Shown: positions 32,951-43,947, counted from the first letter of the stretch. The stretch: DNA of 64,000 bases from Dugong dugon (GCA_030035585.1 CM057476.1:3249001-3313000), one strand, 5' to 3'. Notes: generated from the letters alone by a model not told the origin. Numbers and translations: made by a program.

Positions 32951-33337
32951 TATCTTAGTTATCCAGTGCTGCTATCACAGAAATACCATAAGAGGGTGGC
33001 TTTCATGAACAGAAATTTGTTTTCTCGTAGTTTAAGAGGCTAGAAATCTGAATTCACCAGCACCGGCTCTAGGGGAAGGCTTTCTCTGTCTGTGGGCTCT
33101 CGGGGAGGGTCCTTGTCTCTTTTCAGCCTCTGCTTCTCAGTTCCTTGGCAATCTTCATGTGGCCTGGCATCTATTTTTCCTCATCTCTGCTTGCTTCTCT
33201 GTGCCTAATCTGCTTGTTTTATATCTCAGAGGTGATTGGCTTAAAACACACCCATTAGCATAACAAAGAAAACCTTAAGGTATAGGGGTTAGAATTTACA
33301 ACATCTATTACTGGGGGACACAATTCAATCCATAGCA
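32951..33337 (-). mobile_element. MaLR-like LTR
   Basis: Complement of the LTR: 'tcttagttatccagtgctgc', 'gaggctagaaatctgaattc', 'ttttatatctcagaggtgat', 'gacacaattcaatccatag'. It is more diverged than the 41-49 kb copies and has a shortened middle. Confidence 0.75.
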
Positions 33338-33423
33338 CAATTCAGTTATTTTAGGGGACGGGGCTTATATGCACCTGAACTCTGTAGCCATTTCTGTTAT
33401 AACAATCATCCTAGGATAGTAAA

Positions 33424-33597
33424 GGAAACCTGGTGGCGCAGTGGCTAAGCACTCACCTGCTGTGGCGGGAAAATGTAGCAGTCTGCGTCCATAAAGATTA
33501 CAGCCTTGGAAACCCTATAGGGCAGTTCTACCCTGTCCTACAGGGACGCTATGAGTCGGAATCGACTCGATGGCAATGGATTTGCCTTGTTTGGATT
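33424..33597 (+). mobile_element. AfroSINE subtype I with head deletion and TSD
   Basis: 'aacctggtggcgcagtggc' passes to 'cacctgctgtggcgggaaa', so most of the anticodon-to-B-box region is deleted. The tail is complete. The 12-bp duplication taggatagtaaa at 33412-33423 and 33598-33609 is perfect. Confidence 0.93.
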
Positions 33598-34054
33598 TAG
33601 GATAGTAAAAGTAGAAGCGATAAGGAGGTTAGAGTTTTATTTTCTCATTCAGAAGACAGAGCCCCACAGTTTGCAAAGGGCCTTTTCGTGTTTTCTACCC
33701 CAGTAGATATTTATTTCTTATATATTTAGTTTTTATACTTCAAGCCACCAACAATTCTGGGAAAAAAAAAAAAAATAAAGAAAGCTCCAGGAACTGCAAG
33801 GAAAGAGAAAGGATGCTCAGAAGGGAAAGGGAAAAGCGTAGGGGCACTGCCGCTTCTCAGGGGTCCTGTACTCTCCCTCAGATAGCTGATATCTCTGCCA
33901 CCGTCCACTCTGAATCTCACCGTTTTATGTCCCCCCAGGGAATTATCCATCTAAAGTATGTTACCCTGGTCCAAGATCTCATAACAGAGAGAAGAATTCT
34001 CACTCTATCCCAATGGACAAATCATTTTATTAGAGAATCTTCATCATTCCGTAA
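33598..34054. other. Unique DNA, no gene seen
   Basis: An A-run is at 33762-33774. The 170-codon plus frame 33813-34325 starts here but runs into L2-like DNA and has no domain. Confidence 0.5.
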
Positions 34055-34520
34055 AAGCCACTCATCTGACAAACGCTCATCACACACCTGCTGTGTACCA
34101 GGTACCTGCCTGGGCCTGGGGAAGCAAGACGAACAGGGACCAGCCCCGCCCACAGGATGTCATAGGTTAGAAGTGGACCGAGAGGGGAAATCAGAAGGTC
34201 TTATATCAAGTCATGAACTGCATTCCTGGGGAACTCAGGGAAGTCTCCCATCAAAATCAGCCCTGGAATGTGATGGGAAGCCTCTGGGCAGTTGTAATCA
34301 GAAGGAGCTGACAAGCTCTGACTGATGCTGTATAAAAGCTCTCTGGCTGCCTGGAGGAGATGGATTATGGAATGGAGTAGAAGCCGGGAAAGCCATCGGG
34401 TGGCACTGCGGTTGTCTAGGTGAGTGATGATGGTGGCTGGCTGAGTGATGACCGGCTGGGGTCAGTGTCAGAGTTCTCTGGAATAGAGCCGACAGGACTC
34501 ACCAAGCAATAAGTGGGGAG
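34055..34520 (-). mobile_element. L2-derived relic
   Basis: The complement of the L2 3' end ('cacctgctgtgtaccaggt', 'gcctgggcctggggaagc') is followed by further LINE-like text ('agctctctggctgcctggag', 'gttgtctaggtgagtgatg'). Very diverged. Confidence 0.55.
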
Positions 34521-34857
34521 ATACTGAGCATGAACATGGCTCCGGGGGTTGGGGCCTGAGGCCCTGGCTGGGTAGTGGTGCCATTCAGTGAGATGGAGGA
34601 CGCTCGGTTCTGCATTGTTGCTGCGCTTTCCTTTGTGGAAGCGAATGCGTGGGCAAGGGACCAAGGGTTTTGCTTTGTCTATGTGGTGTGAGATGAACAG
34701 CAGACATCCAGTGGAAACATCAGTGTGAGTCCGGATTACAAGACAGGAACACGGGGGGGGTGCTCAGGAATCCCACCAGTTGGTGAAAGAAATACAAGCC
34801 CCTTACCTGGCCTCCTGCTGGCTTTTCCAGGCTGCACTCACACCTCTGTCCCCCTTG
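34521..34857. other. Unique DNA, no gene seen
   Basis: No repeat or gene recognised. A G-run occurs at 34753-34760. Confidence 0.5.
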
Positions 34858-35104
34858 CTTTCCACACTCCAGCCACAATTGTCTTTCTGCACTTTGAATA
34901 CGCCAAACTTATTTCTACCTCAGGGCCTTTGCACTGGCTGTTCTTGCCACCTGATACACTCTCCCCTTAGATCTTCACGTGGCGGGGTCCCTCCTGTCTT
35001 CACATTCTGCTCCGATGTCATCTGCTCAGGAAGAACTTCCCTGGCAACTCAATCTAACACAGCCACTCCACCAGCTTTCCTTTACATCACCCTGTGGAGC
35101 TGCC

Positions 35105-35272
35105 AGGAGCCCTGGTGACGCAGTGGTTAAGAGCTTGGCTGCTCACCAAAAGATCTGCAGTTTGAATCCACCAGCCACTCCTTGGAACCTATGGGGTAGT
35201 TCTACTCTGTCCTATGGGGTCGCTACAAGTTGGAATCAACTCGATGGCAATGGGTTTTTTGTTTTTGTTTTG
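35105..35272 (+). mobile_element. AfroSINE subtype I-short
   Basis: 'aggagccctggtgacgcagt' to 'actcgatggcaatgggtt', short form and close to consensus, followed by a T-rich tail. Confidence 0.94.
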
Positions 35273-35285
35273 TTTCTTTGGTCTG

Positions 35286-35569
35286 GAACTTCTAGACTGA
35301 GACACACTAGGAAGAAAGGCCTGGTGATCTACTTCTGAAAACTAGCCAATGAAAACCCTATGGATCACAACAGAACATTTTCTGGTACGGTGCTGGAAGA
35401 TGAGCCCCTCAGGTTGGAAGGCATTCAAAATACACAAAGGCCACACCAATAAGCTCAAGCATATCAACGATTGTAAAGATGGTGCAGGGCCAGGCAATGT
35501 TTTGTTCTGTTGTACATTGGGTTGCCATGAGTCAGAGTTGACTCGACAGCAGCTAACAATAACAACAAC
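35286..35569 (+). mobile_element. RTE internal-deletion derivative, 5'-truncated
   Basis: RTE 5'UTR text 'gaacattttctggtacggtg' and 'ggttggaaggcattcaaaat' joins directly to the 3'-end text 'caataagctcaagcatatca' and the tail 'cagcagctaacaataacaac'. The junction equals that at 5.8 and 38.3 kb. Confidence 0.85.
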
Positions 35570-35643
35570 TTTCTTATTGGTATCTGAAATTATCTTACGC
35601 CTGCACTTGTTACTTATTTATTGTCCACTTCTCGCTACTGGGA

Positions 35644-35705
35644 TGTCAGCTCTGGGCAGAACTGATCCTTGGACTGTCAGCTCTGGGCAAAACTGATTCT
35701 TGGAC
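35644..35705. repeat. 31-bp tandem duplication in L2
   Basis: 'tgtcagctctgggcagaact' starts at 35644 and recurs with few changes at 35675. This gives two 31-bp units inside the distal L2 segment. Confidence 0.9.
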
Positions 35706-35775
35706 TGTCTTATTCCTGACAAGCTATAAGGGACCCTGCCACATAGTAGGTGTTCAATAAATCTTTGTTGACTAT

Positions 35776-36449
35776 GAAGAGGTTTACATAATTATCGCAG
35801 GGACCCTTCTCTATTACTTAATAGCAACCGTGGTGCCTTAATTCTACTTTGTAAGAATGTATACAAAGGGGAAGCTATATTTATTCCCAGAGCAAGGAGG
35901 AGGTAAGATTTCAGAGTGAAGAAGGCTCCCGCCATCTGTGAACAAGCAGAGCACAGGCAGATAGATGTGTTTGCCCTTTGATAGTGCACTTAAGATGCTG
36001 CCAAAACCTTCTAGGTGCAGAATGAGGTATCGTCCAAACATGAGCTGAACCATTGGCTTGAGAAGCCTTTTTATAAGTGGGTCCTGGGCCTGGAGGATGG
36101 AAGTCAGAAAGACGGGCCTGGGGAAGTTCAGCAGAGCAAAGGAAGAAGTCCCTCCCGGGGGCTCTGATGGGAAGTAACGGGGACCTAGCACATACAGTGC
36201 CTTTGAGACAAAAAATTCTCCCTTCTGGGAGAACACAGACCCATGACTTCCCAGGTTGTTGAGCGATGGGCGGGCTGGATTGCAGCCCCCATCCTCCCTT
36301 CAACTGAGCCTGCTTGAGCAGTGATCAACCTGAACAACTGTGCACAGCAGTCCTGGGCAGAGAGAGAAGAAGGCTCTCTGAACGGAGGCTCAATGAAGGC
36401 TTTGATTCACTGAGTTAATTTCACTCCCTGCAATGCACAGTCAAGGTGT
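35776..36449. other. Unique DNA, no gene seen
   Basis: Two overlapping 130-codon minus frames (35844-36303) were examined. They lack a domain and splice context, so I leave them uncalled. Confidence 0.5.
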
Positions 36450-37788
36450 CCCTGGTTGGTGTAAATGGTCAATGTGCTCCGATGCTAACTGAAAGGTTGG
36501 AGGTTGGAGTCTACTGAGGCATCTCTGAAGAAAGTCCTGGCGATCTATTTCTGAACAATCAGCCGGTGAAAACCCTACGCAGTAGTACTACTATGACATA
36601 CAGTGGTGTTGTTAGGTGCTGTGGAGACGGTTCTGACTCATAGTGACCCCATGTACAACAGAATGAAACACTGCCCGATCCTGCGCCACCCTCACAATCC
36701 TTGTTATGCTGGAGCCCACTGAGGCAGCCACTGTGTCAGTCCATCTCGTTGAGGGTCTTCCTCTTTTTTGCTGACCCTCTACTTTACCAAGCATGATGTC
36801 CTTCTTCAGGGTCTGATCCCTCCTGATAACATGTCCACAGTATGTAAGACATAGTCTCGCCATCCTTGCTTCTAAGGAGCATTCTGGTTCTACTTCTTCC
36901 AAGACAGATTTGTTCATTCTTTTGGCAGTCCATGGTATGTTCAGTATTCTTCGCCAACACCACTATTCAAAGGTGTCAACTCTTCTTCAGTCTTCCTTAT
37001 TCATCGTCCAGCGTTTGCATGCATATGAGGTGATCAAAAACACGGCTTAGGTCAGGCTCACCTTAGTCCTCAAGGTGACATCTTTGCTTTTCAACACTTT
37101 AAAGAGGTCTTTTGCAGCAGATTTGCCCAATGCAATGTGTCATTTGATTTCTTGACTGCTGCTTCCACGGGCGTTGATTGTGGATCCAAGTAAAATGAAA
37201 TCCTTGACAACTTCAATCTTTTCTCCGTTTATCATGATGATGCTTATTGGTCCAGTAGTGAGGATTTTTGTTTTCTTTATGTTGAGGTGTAATCCATACT
37301 GAAGGCTGTGGTCTTTGATCTTCATCAGTAAGTGCTTCAAGTCTTCTTCACTTTCAGCAAGCAAGGTTGTGTCATCTGCATAATGGAAGTTGTTAATGAG
37401 TCTTCCTCCAGTCCTGAAGGCACGTTCTTCTTCATACAGTCCAGCTTCTCGGGTTATTTGCTTATCATATAGATTGAATAAATATGGTGAAAAGATACAA
37501 CCCTGGCGCACACCTTTCCTGACTTGAAACCACGCAGTATCCCCTTGTTCTGTCTGAACGACTGCCTCTTGATCTAAGTACAGGTTCCTCATAAACACAA
37601 TCAAGTGTTTTGGAATTCCCATTCTTCCAAATGGTATCGATAGCTTGTTATGATCCACACAGTTGAATGCCTTTGCATAGCCAGTAAAACACAGGTAAAC
37701 GTCATTCTGGTATTCTCTTTCAGCCAGGATCCATCTGACACACACCGAATCACCAAAAGTCAGAGTCGACTTGACGGCCACTGGTTTT
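36450..37788 (+). mobile_element. AfroSINE subtype II, split by an RTE
   Basis: The head and body 36450-36604 ('gtccctggttggtgtaaatg' to 'tactatgacatacag') are interrupted. The tail returns at 37739-37788 ('agtcagagtcgacttgacgg'). Flanks tgacatacag and tgacacacac are the likely degraded duplication. Confidence 0.87.
36605..37738 (-). pseudogene. RTE (BovB-like) ORF2 fragment: reverse transcriptase half
   Basis: This is a 1.13 kb 5'-truncated RTE LINE on the minus strand. The frame 37781-37140 translates to the C-terminal part of the reverse-transcriptase domain. It shows 'VRKGVRQGCIFSPYLFNL' (the QG...SP motif) and, about 60 residues later, 'HYADDTTLLAESEED' with the catalytic YADD. The upstream finger region, the first catalytic Asp and the endonuclease are absent. 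A stop at 37140 follows 'SSSQEIK', where related copies continue. The downstream coding part survives in another frame ('LEKDIMLG'-like block, 36917-36612) before the 3' tail. It cannot encode active enzyme. Related 3' ends lie at 7.5 and 24.9 kb. Confidence 0.93.
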
Positions 37789-38321
37789 GACTTAGCGTGC
37801 CATCCTATGTACCTGTCTGTCCTTTCCTGGCATCTGAAGGAAGAGAATCAGAACATGCAGGAAAAGATTTTAAAATGCCGGCTGCCACTTTTTCCCTTCT
37901 AATTAACAGCTGCCGTGAGAGAACTTTCTGCGGTGAAGCTCACACACAGAGAAGATAAATGGCTTTTTAATTCGGGTGCTGTGTCACCAATAGAACTGGG
38001 TTATTGTCATTGTTTTTAAACATGCCTTCATTAACTCTCTCTTCTAAAACAGGACAAAGAAGTCCCAGACTTGCGATGAGCATACACCCTCTCCCAGCTA
38101 CTCATTATTAAATGAAGTCATCGCTGTGAGCTGAGACACTGGAAGGCAGAGGCTGCCCCGGCCTCTGCCCTTCTCCTTTGGTGAGGTTTCCATGAAGCGC
38201 ATTACTCAAAGGGTTGCTAAGCAGGGAAAAGACAGCAGCAAGAGCCCAAGAAGTGCTGATGACTAGAGTGGAGTTTGGGTAGTAGGTACACGACACGGAG
38301 GTCCGTGGGTGACCCTGATGA
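37789..38321. other. Unique DNA, candidate conserved block
   Basis: Repeat-free. The part 37855-38050 is AT-rich without simple repeats. No exon is recognised. Confidence 0.45.
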
Positions 38322-38680
38322 AGTCTGTTGTTGCTGCTGTTAGGTGCCCTCAAGTTGGCTCCAATTCACACCGACCCTTGGACAACAGAACGAAATGTTG
38401 TCCGGTCCTGCACCACCACCATGATCGTTGGTACGCTCCTGCCCATTGCTGCGGCCACTGTGTGTTTTGAGTGCCTTCCCCCCCCAGGGGGCTCATCTTC
38501 CAGCACCATATTGGACAATATTTTGCTCTGATCCATACGGTTTTCACTGGCTAATTTTCAGAAGTAGATATTCAGACCTTTCTTCCTAGTCTTAGTCTGG
38601 AAGCTCCCCTGAAAGCTGTCCACCATGGGTGGCCCTGCTGGTATCTGAAATACCAGTGGCACAGCTTCCAGCATCATGAA
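38322..38680 (-). mobile_element. RTE internal-deletion derivative
   Basis: Complement order: RTE tail 'tgttgttgctgctgttagg', 3'-end text 'atgatcgttggtacgctcct', junction near 38455-38480 ('ggccactgtgtgttttgagt'), then the RTE 5'UTR ('tcatcttccagcaccatatt', 'ggtatctgaaataccagtgg'). The longest member of this derivative family here apart from 5.8 kb. Confidence 0.85.
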
Positions 38681-39257
38681 GTGTGATGAAGTATGGGGCA
38701 TATTAAAAGCGGCCACTCCACCGGGAACTCGCTTTAGTTGGCAGACTTCTGCTGTTTTGATTCACCCAACATTAGTTCTCTCTCTCTCTTTTTGTGGTGA
38801 CTTCTGTTTCCTTTTGGGAAACCATCTCCACTGGCTGGGGTTTAGCTAGGACTGAACACAGTACTGTCCCTTGCTCCAGGGGTGGGGACGGTATGCAAGC
38901 CAGGCCAAGAAGGTGCACAGTGATCAGTTCAGAACAGCCACGTCACTCAGTCGGGCCACTAAGAACTAGACCACAACTCGGCTTGGACGACTGGGCTGGC
39001 TAAACTGTGATGATACGGACCTGATCAGCTGGCGGCCGGTTGCTGCTCTGTGAGGAGGGGGTGCCCGAGCACGGAGATGTCACAGAAGCAAACAGGCTGG
39101 CTAAGGAACACGCAGCACACGGTGCCGTCCTGCACCTACCTTAGGCTTTGCCCTGCCTTAAAGTACAAACAAGAGCAAAACAAACTCTTAACGACTAGTC
39201 TTATGTCACGAGTAGAAAAGCTCTTCAATCACTCACCAATCCATTCTTTTAAAGACT
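38681..39257. other. Unique DNA, no gene seen
   Basis: A short (TC)n run is at 38779-38791. No gene recognised. Confidence 0.5.
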
Positions 39258-39420
39258 CTATCCTGGACTCCAGAAGTTCGAATCTGAGCTCACCCTTACT
39301 TGCTGTGTGGCTTTGAGAAGTTACTTAATCTCTCTGTGCCCCAGCTCCCTCACTGATAAACCTAGACTTACACTAGCAGCTATTTCCTAGGTGTGTTGTG
39401 AGAGATAAACTACATATATA
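39258..39420 (+). mobile_element. MIR fragment
   Basis: 'ggactccagaagttcgaat' (tRNA-related B-box region), 'gctgtgtggctttgagaag', 'cttaatctctctgtgcccc'. Clear MIR core and head. Confidence 0.78.
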
Positions 39421-39436
39421 CCACTACATATCACTA

Positions 39437-39636
39437 AAGGGGACCTGGTGGCACAGTGGTTGAGCCTCGGCTCGCAACTGAAAGGTCAGAGGTTCGAACC
39501 CACTGGCCGCTCCACGGGAAAGAGATGTGGCAGTCTGCTTCCATAAAGATTACAGACTTGGAAACCCTATGGGGCTGTTGTACTCTGTCCTACAGGGTCG
39601 CTGTGAGTCAAAATCAACTCTACGGCAACAGGTTTT
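39437..39636 (+). mobile_element. AfroSINE subtype I-long
   Basis: 'ggggacctggtggcacagtg' to 'ctctacggcaacaggttt'. Flanks catatcactaaa and cacatcactaga look like a degraded duplication. Confidence 0.92.
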
Positions 39637-39654
39637 ACACATCACTAGACTAGC

Positions 39655-39715
39655 TAATAGGGTTGCTATAAGTCGGAATCACTTGATGGCAATGGGTTTG
39701 TTTTTTGGTTTGGTT
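39655..39715 (+). mobile_element. AfroSINE tail fragment
   Basis: Only the tail remains: 'agggttgctataagtcgg', 'cttgatggcaatgggtttg'. It sits between a full SINE and an L1. Confidence 0.8.
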
Positions 39716-39813
39716 AGAATGGCTAACAAAAAAAAAAAAAGACTGAAAACATCAAATTCCGGTGAGAACGTGGACTTTCGTACATTGCTAGTGGGAGTAT
39801 AAACTAGTATAGA

Positions 39814-40030
39814 ACAGTCTCTGGGTGGGGCAAATAGTTTGTGCTCAACTACTAACCCAAAGGTCGGTGGTCCAAACCCACCGAGTGGTGGCACAGAAGA
39901 AAGTCCTGGTTATCTGCTTCCATAAAGATCACAGCCAAGAAAATCCCATGGAACAGTTTTACTCTGTAATACATGGGGTTGCCAAGAGTCGGAACCGACT
40001 TGACGGCAGTGGTTCTTTTGTTTTGTTTTT
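39814..40030 (+). mobile_element. AfroSINE intermediate subtype
   Basis: A subtype II-like head ('tctctgggtggggcaaat') with a subtype I-like centre ('cttccataaagatcacagcc'). Flanks aaactagtat (39801-39810) and aaactggtat match an L1 target duplication. Confidence 0.9.
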
Positions 40031-40266
40031 TAAACTGGTATATCCACTTCGGAAAACCGGCAGTTTCTTTAAGAGGTAAACATATGCTCTCCCTAAGAAC
40101 CCGCAATTTCACTCCAAGAGAAATGAAAAGCGATGTCCACACACAAACTTGTATCCAAATAACAAATTAGCTTTATTCATAGTAGCTCACACTGGATATC
40201 ACCAGATGAATGGATAGACAAATTGCAGTATGTCTGTGCAACAGAATACGGCCCAACAACAGAAAG

Positions 40267-40459
40267 GAATGTAGTACAATGGCTAAGTGCTTGGCTGCTT
40301 ACCAAAATGTTGGTGGTCTGAACCCACCCGGCGCTGAAGGAGAAAGACCTGGTGATCGTCTGTAAAGATCACAGCCTGGAAAACCCTATGGGGTAGTTCT
40401 ACTGTGTCACATGGCATCTCTGAGTCGAAATCGACTCGATGTCACCCAATAACAGCAAC
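40267..40459 (+). mobile_element. AfroSINE intermediate subtype
   Basis: 'gaatgtagtacaatggct' to 'tcgatgtcacccaataac'. The head start is degraded. Second insertion into the same L1. Confidence 0.88.
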
Positions 40460-40854
40460 ACGGATGCATGCAAAAACATGAATGAATCTCAGAAACACGC
40501 TGAGCTATAAAGAAGCTGGATAAGATAGTACAGTATTTATAATTCCATATACACGAAATTAGACAACAAGCAAAACTAATCTATCATGATGGAAATCAGA
40601 ACAGCAGCTGCTCAGTACCGGGGCAGGGGATTGGCCAGAAAAGAACACAACGAACCTTCTGGCATTATGACATCATCTCATATCTTGATAGGGGTGTGGG
40701 TCACGTGGGTGTCTGCATTTGTCAAATGCAGTCAGACATATAATTAAGATCTGTGCATTTTAACAGGTGTAAAGGATGCAGCAATAAGAATACTATATAA
40801 AGGAAACTATGGAACATATAAAGAACTTATAAGAATATATGTTGGTTCCATACA

Positions 40855-41359
40855 TGTCATGGACTGAATTATGTCTCCCAAAAAATGTGTGTATCAGTTT
40901 GGCTGGGTCATGATTCCCAGTCTTGTATGATTGTGTACCAGTTTGTAATATGATTTCCTTATGTGTTGTAAACTCTATCACCAAGATGTAATAAGATGGA
41001 TCAGTGGCACTTACACTGATGAGGTCTACAAATTGGATAGTGTCTTAAGCAAATCTTTTTTGAGATATAAAAGAGAAGTGAACAGAGACACACGGGAACC
41101 TCATACCACCAAGAAAGCAGTGCCAGGAGCACAGTGCATCCTTTGGACCTGAGGTTCCTGGGCTGAGATGCTCCCAGACCAAGAAAAGACTGATGACAAG
41201 GACCTTCTTCCAGAGCCAACAGAGGGAGAAGGCCTTCCCTGGAGCTGATGCCTTGAATTTGGACTTGTAGCCTACTGGACTGTAAGAAAATAAACTTCTC
41301 TTTGTTAAAGCCATCCACCTGTGGTATTCCTGTTAGAGCAGCACTAGATGACTAAGACA
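40855..41359 (+). mobile_element. Solo MaLR-like LTR with 5-bp TSD
   Basis: A 505-bp element begins 'tgtcatggactgaattatg' and ends 'agatgactaagaca', with TG...CA termini. It is flanked on both sides by ataca (40850-40854 and 41360-41364). A poly(A) signal-like 'aaaataaacttctctttg' lies near the 3' end. No internal retroviral DNA adjoins, so it is a solo LTR. MaLR membership is by resemblance in length, ends and 3' block. Confidence 0.88.
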
Positions 41360-41713
41360 ATACAGAAAGAATGAAGGGAGAGAAAAGGAAAGAGAAAGGA
41401 AAAAGGAAAGAAAAATTCCATGCACATCAAAACTGTATTGGCCATCAGATCTGTGGCATTTGGGTTTGTTTATCCCCGTGTCTGCTGCCAAGGCTCCAGT
41501 GTTGCCTGAAACAAAGAGAGTTCAGTTCCTGAAACAGCACACGTGGTTAGCAAGCTGCTGTTCCTCATCTTCTTGTCCATGGCAGACATCAACAATCAAT
41601 TCTCTCTTTTCCCCTAAACTCAGGCAAGGCCTCAGAATCCTTCTCAACACATCATGCCAGCCATTCACTGTTAGTGGGCCAAAGCTGACATATTCACCCC
41701 TGGACTAGGCATG
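41360..41713. other. Unique spacer, purine-rich start
   Basis: A 50-bp AG-rich tract (41365-41416) is followed by unassigned DNA between two LTRs in opposite orientation. Confidence 0.6.
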
Positions 41714-42234
41714 TGTCTTAGTCATCTAGTGCTGCTGTAACAGAAATACCACAAGTGGATGGCTTTAACAAAGAGAAATTTATTCTCTCACAGTCTAGGA
41801 GGCTAAAAGTCCAAATTAAAGGCTCCAGCTCCAGGGGAAGGCTCTGTCTCTCTGTTGGCTCTGGGGGAAGGTCCTTGTCATCAGTCTTCCCCTGGACTAG
41901 GAGATTCTCAAGAGCAAGGACGCTTGAAGGACATGCTCTGCTCCTGGCTCGTCTTTCTTGGTGGTAAGAGGTCCTTCTCCTCTCTGCTTGCGTCTCACTT
42001 TTATATCTCAAAAGAGATTGACTCAAGATACAGCCTAATCCCGTAGATTGTGTCCTGCTTCATTAACATAACTGCCTCTAATCCTGCCTCATTAACATCA
42101 TAGAGGTTAGGATTTACAACACACAGGATAATTACATCAGATCACAAAATGGAGGACAACTACACAATACTGGGAATCATGGCCTAGCGAAGTTGACACA
42201 CATTTTTGGGGACACGATTCCATTCATAATAGCA
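41714..42234 (-). mobile_element. MaLR-like LTR
   Basis: It starts 'tgtcttagtcatctagtgc' and ends near 'ccattcataatagca'. Shared blocks with the LTR at 40855 include the complement of 'caccaagaaag' and 'gagagaataaatttctc'. Orientation is opposite to that copy. Confidence 0.86.
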
Positions 42235-42789
42235 CGCGAGCATGCAAAGTTGGCATCTCATCCATCCGTTTCACGAACACCCAGCACAATATCTGAGGCA
42301 CAGTGTTTGCAGAATGCATACTGCAACACACATACCCTCATTGCTTCTGGGGCCGGAGTATGAGCTCAGGGGGCTGGTCGGCTCGCAGTGCCTCCCCATG
42401 GCCTGTAGGCCAGCATCTGTGCTGCACTCTAGCCTCTGCCTATCCCGTCTTTGTCTCCTAGGCTTTCTCGTGCAGGGCTGGGTGCCGGGTCTGCCCATTC
42501 TAAACACCAATAAGACAGAGGTCGTGTTCACGCATTACCCACAGAACAAGATCCTACATTTCTACTTTGTTGATTGAAGCAACATGATGGTGGAAACCCC
42601 GTCTTACCTAGTGATGTAATTAAGTGGCACGGTTTCATTACAACGTTCACACTCACATAACGTGTATCTCGATGGGAGAAAGATCCTTCTCCACAATGAA
42701 CGACACGGCTGTTTCCATCTTTCCAAGAGTCCCACTTACTGATTTCTTCGTCATCCCGAAGGACCGAACTGTAACCCTGACAGGGAAGG
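42235..42789. other. Unique DNA, no gene seen
   Basis: The 111-codon frame 42242-42577 has no domain. No repeat is recognised. Confidence 0.5.
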
Positions 42790-43007
42790 AAAGAGTCCCC
42801 GGGTGGCACAAATGGGGAAGCGCTGGACCACTAACTGAAAGGTTGGTGGTTCACACCCATCCAGAGGCACCTCAGAAGAAAGGCCTGGCAATCTGCTGCT
42901 GAAAGGTCACAGCCTTGAAAACCCTATGGCGCATGGTTCTATTCTGCGCACGTGGGGTCGCCATGAGTCCGAACCGACTCAGTGGCAACGAACAACAACA
43001 ACAACGA
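42790..43007 (+). mobile_element. AfroSINE subtype II, clear tail
   Basis: 'agagtccccgggtggcacaa' to 'cagtggcaacgaacaacaac'. The tail ends in (aac)n, the same terminal repeat as the RTE. Confidence 0.93.
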
Positions 43008-43478
43008 TGGGTAAGGAGCCCACACCCCCGTCCAGGATCGACTGTGAACAAGCAGAGGTGGCTGAACCACGAAGCACACCCCTGACCTCAAGGTTTTTGC
43101 TTCTGTTGTTTCTGAAATTCACTACCTCCATTCTGGGTGGGGCATCTGGGACAGGAGTGAAAAGGAATTCAGGCTGCATACCTAGTCACCCAGACCCGCT
43201 TAACTGGATTTGACAACCATGATTTACTTACCCAGCGGCTCTTTCCTTCAAGCCACCGTCACCCCTGCGAGTCAGCTTAGCTCAAGCTTACTCCGAGTCC
43301 CACAAATTCAGATTTTCCCTGACACTCGCTAGTTGGAGTAGAGGAGCAAGGAGAGGAGGAGAACGCCAGGAAGGACTTTCTGTAAGCTGTAATCACTCGG
43401 CCTCTAGTTTTTAACTTTCGCAGTTAGTTTTGCCGGTAGGAGGAAGAAGGAAATCAGTCTGCATTATCCTGACTCTGG
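43008..43478. other. Unique DNA, no gene seen
   Basis: No gene or repeat recognised. Confidence 0.5.
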
Positions 43479-43690
43479 ACTTCCTGAGTGGTGCAAACGG
43501 TTGACGTGCTCGGCTGCTAATCAAAAGGCTGGAGGTTCAAGTCTACCCAGAGGTGCCTCGGAAGAAAGGCCTGGTGATCTACTATCAGCCACTGAAAACC
43601 CTGTGGAGCACAGTTCTGCTCTGACACGCATGGAGTTGCCATGAGTCAGAGCTAACTCCTCAGGTAGTGGTTTATTTTGGTTTTTGGTTA
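43479..43690 (+). mobile_element. AfroSINE subtype II
   Basis: 'acttcctgagtggtgcaaac' to 'ctcaggtagtggtttat'. A short deletion removes part of the centre ('gatctactatcagcc'). Confidence 0.92.
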
Positions 43691-43947
43691 TTAGGAGGGA
43701 AGATGGCCAAATGCAACTGAAGCCTGGTCTGAGGGCCATTCGGAAAAACAAAAAAACAAACAAACAAAAAACCTGGCATATGAGAGAGCACAGTTGTAGT
43801 CGCTGTAAAACTTCACAACAGCGGGAGTGTGCATTCAAAGGGTCCCTCCACAGTCTGTTCCAAAACGGCAAGAGATGATGCTAAGTCCAGGGAATGCCAA
43901 ATCCGTATCTTGCAGTCCAGGAATTACACTTGGCTATTTAATTCCAG

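Larger units (their letters stand above)
34858..35775 (+). mobile_element. L2 3' end, split by two insertions
   Basis: Sense L2: 'cagggcctttgcactggctg', 'gatcttcacgtggcgg', 'aagaacttccctggcaac' up to 35103. It resumes at about 35573 ('ctgaaattatcttacgcctg', 'atttattgtccacttctcg') and ends 'taggtgttcaataaatc'. An AfroSINE and an RTE derivative sit in the gap. Confidence 0.82.
39716..40790 (+). mobile_element. L1 3' part, split by two SINEs
   Basis: Segment one, 39716-39812 ('aatggctaacaaaaaaaa', 'attgctagtgggagtataaa'), is ORF2 C-terminal DNA. Segment two, 40031-40266, continues ('gtatccaaataacaaattag', 'atgaatggatagacaaattg'). Segment three, 40460-40790, ends in the 3'UTR ('gatctgtgcattttaacagg'). 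Order and orientation are consistent with one element. Confidence 0.85.

Noticed and set aside
33813-34325. 170-codon plus frame
   Set aside because: It runs from unique DNA into an L2 relic, so it is not a gene.
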